Assembly: GCA_902786285.1 (NCBI GenBank)
Contig: CADABX010000009.1
Coordinates: 23,552 to 87,551, forward strand
Direction: 5' to 3'
Length of the DNA: 64,000 nucleotides
Source: Oscillospiraceae bacterium
GTDB lineage: Bacteria > Bacillota > Clostridia > Oscillospirales > Acutalibacteraceae
The translations under genes were made by a program, and so were the position numbers. Below the pieces are notes generated by a model. The model searched no databases, was not told where the DNA came from, and worked only from the letters and a program-made list of their open reading frames with translations. Positions 60,284 through 64,000 of the stretch are shown here, piece after piece; positions within the stretch are counted from its first letter, which is position 1, and each line of letters begins with the position of its first letter.

Positions 60284-60312
60284 TTGCAAACGGATGCAGA
60301 ATATGGTATAAT
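60284..60312 (+). promoter_or_regulatory. Promoter of the P-type ATPase
   Basis: TTGCAA (60284-60289), 17-nt spacer, TATAAT (60307-60312); start near 60319, short leader. Confidence 0.8.
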
Positions 60313-60340
60313 CCTGTCAGATAAAAACAAGGAGGCAGTT

Positions 60341-62713
60341 ATGGAACCTTTGACGCCGATTCCGATCGGCGGGATGCAGGGCCTGTCCGACGCCGAGGTG
60401 CAACAACGCCGCAACGCCGGCAAGACCAACGCGCTGCCCGACGACAGCACGCAAAGCGTATCCGCCATCGTCAAGAAAAACGTATTCACCTATTTCAACC
60501 TGATCTTCGCCATCATCGCCGTGCTGCTGATCGTGGCCGGGTCGTTCAAGAATCTGTCGTTTCTGCCGGTCGTCATCGCCAACACCGTGATCGGCATCGT
60601 GCAGCAGATCCGCTCCAAAAAGGTGCTCGACCAGCTTTCGCTGCTCTCTAAAACGATGTGCACCGTGGTGCGTGGCGGCAGCGAAAAGAAAGTGCCCACC
60701 GATGCGCTGGTGCTCGACGATCTGGTTGTGCTCGGCGAAGGGCAGCAGATCCCGGCCGACGCCGTGGTGGTCGACGGGCGTGTGAGCGTCAACGAATCGC
60801 TGCTGACGGGCGAAGCGGACGAAATTGAAAAGACCGCGGGCGACGTTTTGCGTTCCGGTTCGTTCATCGTAAACGGCAGCTGCCGCGCAAAGCTGACCCA
60901 TGTGGGCAAAGACTCCTATGCGGCAAAGCTGACGGCCAAAGCCAAGCAGGTGCAGGAAAAGCCGAGCGAAATCATCCGCGGCATCGAGCTCATCATCAAG
61001 GTCGCCGGCATCGCCATCATCCCGATCGGCGTGACGCTGTTTGTGGAAGAGCTGGTCATCAACCACAAAACCTTCGCGGAGGGCATCGCCTCGTCGGTCG
61101 GCGCCGTGATCGGCATGATCCCCGAAGGGCTCTATCTGCTGGTTACGATCGCGCTCGCGCTGGGCGCTATGCGGCTGGCGAAGCAAAAGATTTTGCTGCA
61201 CGACATGCGATCTATCGAAACGCTCGCGGGCGTCGATGTGCTGTGTGTGGATAAGACCGGCACCATCACCGACAACACGATGAAGGTTGCGGAGATCTTT
61301 GCGCCCGAGGGCTTGTCGGACGACGGCAAAAAAGCCAACGAACGCCTGCTCTCGCAATACGTCCACACGGTCACCGACGGCAACGCCACCATGCAGGCGC
61401 TGCGCGCGCACTATCCGCAGAGTACACCGCTCCAAACGCTGTCTGTCACACCGTTTACATCGCGCAACAAATATTCCGAGGTGGCAACGGCCTCCGGCGT
61501 CTACCGGCTCGGCGCGCCCGAAATCCTGCTCTCGCCCCAAAGCTTTGCGCGCAACCGCGCCGCAATCGAAGCCCGGGCGGCGAAGGGCAACCGTGTTTTG
61601 GCGCTTGTGATCGTGCGCGAACAGGTGTCGCCGCTGCTGTTTGTCAGCCTCGAAAACTCCATCCGCGAAAACGCGGCGGAGACCTTCCGGTTCTTTGCCG
61701 AACAGGGTGTGCAGATCAAGGTCATCTCCGGCGACAATCCGCTGACCGTGTCGCGCATCGCCGGGTCGGTCAACATCCCCGACGCCGACAAATATGTGGA
61801 CGCCACCACGCTCACCGACGCGCAGTCGATCCGCCAGGCGGTGGAGGACTACACCGTGTTCGGCCGGGTGAAGCCCGAACAGAAAAAAGCCATCGTCCAA
61901 GCCTACAAGGCCGCCGGCAAACGCGTGGCCATGACCGGCGACGGCGTCAACGACATCCTTGCCATGAAGGAGGCCGACTGTTCCATCGCCATGGGCGCCG
62001 GGTCCGACGCGGCGCGGCAGGCGGCGCAGGTGGTGCTTTTGGATTCCGATTTTTCCAAAATGCGGCCCATCGTGGCGCAGGGACGCCAGATCATCAACAA
62101 CATCACCCGGTCGGCAACGCTGTTCCTGTATAAAAACATGTTCTCCATGTTCCTTGCGGCGTTTTCCATCATCACCGCGTTTTCCTATCCGCTCAAGCCC
62201 TCGCAGGTGTCGCTGGTGTCGGGCTTCAATATCGGCGTGCCGGCGTTTCTCTTGTCGCTCGAGCCGAACATCGTCAAGCAGGAGGGGCGGTTCCTCAAAC
62301 GGGTGCTGCTCACGGCGCTGCCCGCGTCGCTGACGTCGTTCTTCTCCATCGCGGCGATGGTCGTGTTCGGCAACGTGTTCCAGATCAGCGACCTCGACAT
62401 CGGCGTGGCGAGCACCTATCTGCTGGCCGTGGTCGGCTTCCTGATTCTCCGAAACGTCTCCAAGCCGCTCAACCTTTACCGCACCGTCGTGATCGTCGGG
62501 TGTATCGTGGGCTTTGTGGTGTGCGCGTGTGTGCCGATGCTGCGCAGCCTCTTTATGATCGACGAGTTCGGCACCAAGGGTATCATGCTGTGTGTGGTCT
62601 TCGTGATCGCGGAAGCGAACGTGATGCGCTACATCACTTTCCTGTTTAACAAAGCGCCCGAATTCGTGCTGCAAAAACGCGCCGCCTGGGCGGCAAAGCA
62701 GCAGAGCCTGTAA
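60341..62713 (+). CDS. CtpE-like cation-transporting P-type ATPase
   Basis: A 790-residue P-type ATPase. Phosphorylation site Asp304 in CVDKTGTITDN, actuator TGEADEIEK, nucleotide-domain KVISGDNPLTVSRIAG and hinge VAMTGDGVNDILAMKEADCSIAM are complete. The membrane motif is PEGLYLLVTIALALG, with PEGL as in CtpE-type ATPases (mycobacterial CtpE is reported to import calcium). C-terminal helices number about six. Probable substrate is a divalent cation such as calcium. GGAGG precedes the ATG; a longer upstream frame overlaps the promoter and is rejected. Confidence 0.88.
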   Translation: MEPLTPIPIGGMQGLSDAEVQQRRNAGKTNALPDDSTQSVSAIVKKNVFTYFNLIFAIIAVLLIVAGSFKNLSFLPVVIANTVIGIVQQIRSKKVLDQLSLLSKTMCTVVRGGSEKKVPTDALVLDDLVVLGEGQQIPADAVVVDGRVSVNESLLTGEADEIEKTAGDVLRSGSFIVNGSCRAKLTHVGKDSYAAKLTAKAKQVQEKPSEIIRGIELIIKVAGIAIIPIGVTLFVEELVINHKTFAEGIASSVGAVIGMIPEGLYLLVTIALALGAMRLAKQKILLHDMRSIETLAGVDVLCVDKTGTITDNTMKVAEIFAPEGLSDDGKKANERLLSQYVHTVTDGNATMQALRAHYPQSTPLQTLSVTPFTSRNKYSEVATASGVYRLGAPEILLSPQSFARNRAAIEARAAKGNRVLALVIVREQVSPLLFVSLENSIRENAAETFRFFAEQGVQIKVISGDNPLTVSRIAGSVNIPDADKYVDATTLTDAQSIRQAVEDYTVFGRVKPEQKKAIVQAYKAAGKRVAMTGDGVNDILAMKEADCSIAMGAGSDAARQAAQVVLLDSDFSKMRPIVAQGRQIINNITRSATLFLYKNMFSMFLAAFSIITAFSYPLKPSQVSLVSGFNIGVPAFLLSLEPNIVKQEGRFLKRVLLTALPASLTSFFSIAAMVVFGNVFQISDLDIGVASTYLLAVVGFLILRNVSKPLNLYRTVVIVGCIVGFVVCACVPMLRSLFMIDEFGTKGIMLCVVFVIAEANVMRYITFLFNKAPEFVLQKRAAWAAKQQSL

Positions 62714-62731
62714 AAAGGAGGGACAGACGCC

Positions 62732-63229
62732 ATGCATGACTGGAGTGGTATGCGCAAGAAGCTGGAGCAAGACTATCTGGCAGAACCGTTGCGCGGACAT
62801 ATCCGCTATTTTGTAACCACCTATAAGCATAGCCATGACCAGGAGGGGCGAGTTGCAATTCTGTTGGATGACCGCGAAATTTTCGGCGGCAACTACTGGG
62901 ATGCCTGGCCGGACGAGATTCTGTATCCGGACGAGGATCCCTTCGTTATGATGATGCAATGCTATGAAGGACTGAATCAAAGAGACTTCTATGAGGCTTT
63001 TCATATCTTTGACACGCAGTCCGTTCAAGAAAGTCTCTGCAGCGAAAACCGGATTGTCCGTCTCTTTGCGGTGCTGGACCGCAGAGTCGGCAAGCGAACC
63101 TTGATGAAACTGCGGGATTCGCTCCCTACGCAGACACCTGCATTTCAGATGCTATACGAGATCCGCATGCGGGCGGAAGCACAGAGCCGGGAAGAACCGC
63201 GCGATGAAGAAGCCGGAAGGACAGAATGA
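62732..63229 (+). CDS. Conserved protein, SF0329-like
   Basis: A 165-residue soluble protein behind AAAAGGAGGG. The opening WSGMRKKLEQDYLAEPLRGH with IRYFVTTYKHSHDQEGRVAI and the acidic aromatic centre (WDAWPDEILYPDED) resemble a family I recall as SF0329, whose function is unknown. GC is lower than the preceding ATPase gene and codon use is more relaxed. It lies 18 nt after the ATPase stop, so read-through co-transcription is possible. Confidence 0.55.
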   Translation: MHDWSGMRKKLEQDYLAEPLRGHIRYFVTTYKHSHDQEGRVAILLDDREIFGGNYWDAWPDEILYPDEDPFVMMMQCYEGLNQRDFYEAFHIFDTQSVQESLCSENRIVRLFAVLDRRVGKRTLMKLRDSLPTQTPAFQMLYEIRMRAEAQSREEPRDEEAGRTE

Positions 63230-63273
63230 AAGGAATCGCGTTGTTGGCAAATATGTATACGAGGTGAGCGTCC

Positions 63274-63693
63274 ATGAGCTTAATGCGGCAGCTATTATCT
63301 GTATTGCTGATAGGTTTGCTGATGTTTGGCTTTTGGAGAAGCTTCTTCTTCGGCTTAAAACATTATCAGTTAAACAAGAGTGCCTACAAAAAAAGAAAAG
63401 CCGAAGAAACGATATTAGACTGGTTTCTATATCGCAAATATAGAAAAGAATTCCCGAAAGGGCTATTGATTTGCTATTTCGTTTTTCTGGGTCTTCATCC
63501 GGTAATCATGCTGGTTTGTCTTCTGCTTTGGCTTTTGAAGGTGCCGGAAAGCATCGGCGGCACCGTTGCAAAAGTCACCGTCATTTTCGGCTGGACATGG
63601 ATTTTGATTTTTGGCCTGCTGTTTTGGACCCGGGGTCCTGATTTGGATTATGGACGGTGGATCAAAAAACGGCGCGGTCAAACGAAAAGATGA
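63274..63693 (+). CDS. Small membrane protein of unknown function
   Basis: A 139-residue protein with three hydrophobic segments (about 5-27, 63-87, 98-117) and basic loops (KKRKAEETILDWFLYRKYRK; tail YGRWIKKRRGQTKR). GAGGTGAG precedes the ATG. No family is recognised. AT-richer than average, like the gene before it; the two may be one acquired unit. Confidence 0.6.
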   Translation: MSLMRQLLSVLLIGLLMFGFWRSFFFGLKHYQLNKSAYKKRKAEETILDWFLYRKYRKEFPKGLLICYFVFLGLHPVIMLVCLLLWLLKVPESIGGTVAKVTVIFGWTWILIFGLLFWTRGPDLDYGRWIKKRRGQTKR

Positions 63694-63777
63694 CACAACA
63701 TGAGGGGTAAACCTTCAGAATAAAAATAATACAAGGGGACAAATCATTTACAGTATCATATCACAGAGGTGAATGAC

Positions 63778-63826
63778 ACAAGGAACACATCTGCGGCAGA
63801 ATTCGCGCAGACGTGTTCCTTGTTTT
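63778..63826. terminator. Long hairpin terminator
   Basis: Outer stem 63778-63788 with 63813-63823, inner stem TCTGCG/CGCAGA, then TTTT. A-rich on the left, so possibly bidirectional. Confidence 0.8.
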
Positions 63827-63832
63827 CCGGGC

Positions 63833-63886
63833 CGAACGGCGGGCGGCCAATGGCCGCCCCTACTGCACACTGCAAACTGCACACTG
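63833..63886. repeat. REP-like hairpin plus heptamer repeat
   Basis: GGGCGGCC-AAT-GGCCGCCC then CTACTG CACACTG CAAACTG CACACTG (63866-63886) in 7-nt register. The hairpin module with trailing CCCCTAC matches one at about 27705-27733. The gene-free end of the window (63694-64000) otherwise holds only the terminator at 63778 and a hairpin at 63941. Confidence 0.8.
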
Positions 63887-63940
63887 AAAAAGCACCCCGC
63901 GGGGCAATATCATTAAGATAAGGAAATAAAAACAGACAGA

Positions 63941-63972
63941 AATGCAGTCGAGATGAGAAACTCGACTGCATT
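63941..63972. repeat. Perfect 12-bp hairpin near the window end
   Basis: AATGCAGTCGAG (63941-63952) pairs with CTCGACTGCATT (63961-63972), 8-nt loop, followed by an AT-rich stretch. A terminator for a gene beyond the window or on the minus strand is possible. Confidence 0.6.
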
Positions 63973-64000
63973 ATCATTATGAAAACACGAGAATAAGACC

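Noticed and set aside
62732-63229. Immunity-type or defence role for the AT-rich pair at the window end
   Set aside because: No toxin, nuclease or other defence motif is visible; the only hint is base composition.
63756-63977. Minus-strand 73-codon frame containing VGAAIGRPPFGPEN
   Set aside because: This peptide is the translation of the REP-like GGGCGGCC hairpin module, a common false ORF.

Overview
The window reads as chromosomal DNA of a GC-rich (roughly 58-60 % by eye) Gram-positive Clostridia-type bacterium, probably a gut Oscillospirales/Ruminococcaceae-like anaerobe. This is inferred from gene content: the rimP-nusA-ylxR-ylxQ-infB-rbfA-nrnA-truB-ribF translation operon, a YlmC/YmxH sporulation-type PRC-barrel protein, VanR-like regulators, VTC/DUF4956/Cthe_2159 surface genes, AGGAGG-type ribosome binding sites and TTGACA/TATAAT promoters. 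There is no rRNA and no CRISPR array. About 57 protein genes (including a possible leader peptide), two tRNAs and two broken genes are described.

Layout. 0-12.5 kb: tail of a sugar transferase, a CPBP protease, tadA, a methionine ABC importer (metQ, then metNI) interrupted by a secreted LCAT/lipase-like gene behind an unusual leader, then a MarR-controlled block with a large duplicated surface protein and a fused ABC ATPase-permease. 12.5-21 kb: ylmC, an Mrp-type ATPase, a membrane-anchored protein, an Eis-like acetyltransferase, a VanR-type regulator with a broken kinase partner, and a D-2-hydroxyacid dehydrogenase. 21-32 kb: a VTT membrane protein, a galactokinase, a fibronectin-III/DUF4474 secreted protein, a GH29 fucosidase, asnS, an aminotransferase, an AT-rich hydrolase and a deoxyinosine glycosylase. 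32.3-38.1 kb: a structured, terminated RNA followed by a response regulator/kinase/VTC/DUF4956/Cthe_2159 operon. 38.1-47.3 kb is an accessory interval: a 42-residue amphipathic peptide gene, tRNA-Thr and tRNA-Tyr, hairpin-rich repeats, a four-helix-bundle gene remnant, an AT-rich metallo-hydrolase, and a complete-looking phage head and packaging cassette (terS, terL, portal, protease/scaffold, capsid, connectors) with no tail, lysis, integration or replication genes. 47.3-64 kb: yebC, two tandem secreted paralogues, the rimP-ribF operon, a HAD phosphatase, a zinc-ribbon membrane protein, a CtpE-like P-type ATPase and two small AT-richer genes.

The most notable non-genic signal is a set of intergenic repeats built from degenerate 7-nt words (GGGCCAA, AATTCGG, AGTTTAC, TGTCGAC, CCCTAGC, CACACTG). 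They sit just after gene ends or terminators. Four of the five convergent gene pairs here carry one, usually as two inverted arms; a perfect 34-bp inverted pair lies inside the infB-rbfA gap. Other leads are a (CATA)8 tract in a leader ORF that stays open across an intrinsic terminator only in the present frame, the head-only phage cassette, and a shared aromatic amphipathic C-terminal tail on several secreted proteins. All functions are inferred from sequence alone; no database search was run.
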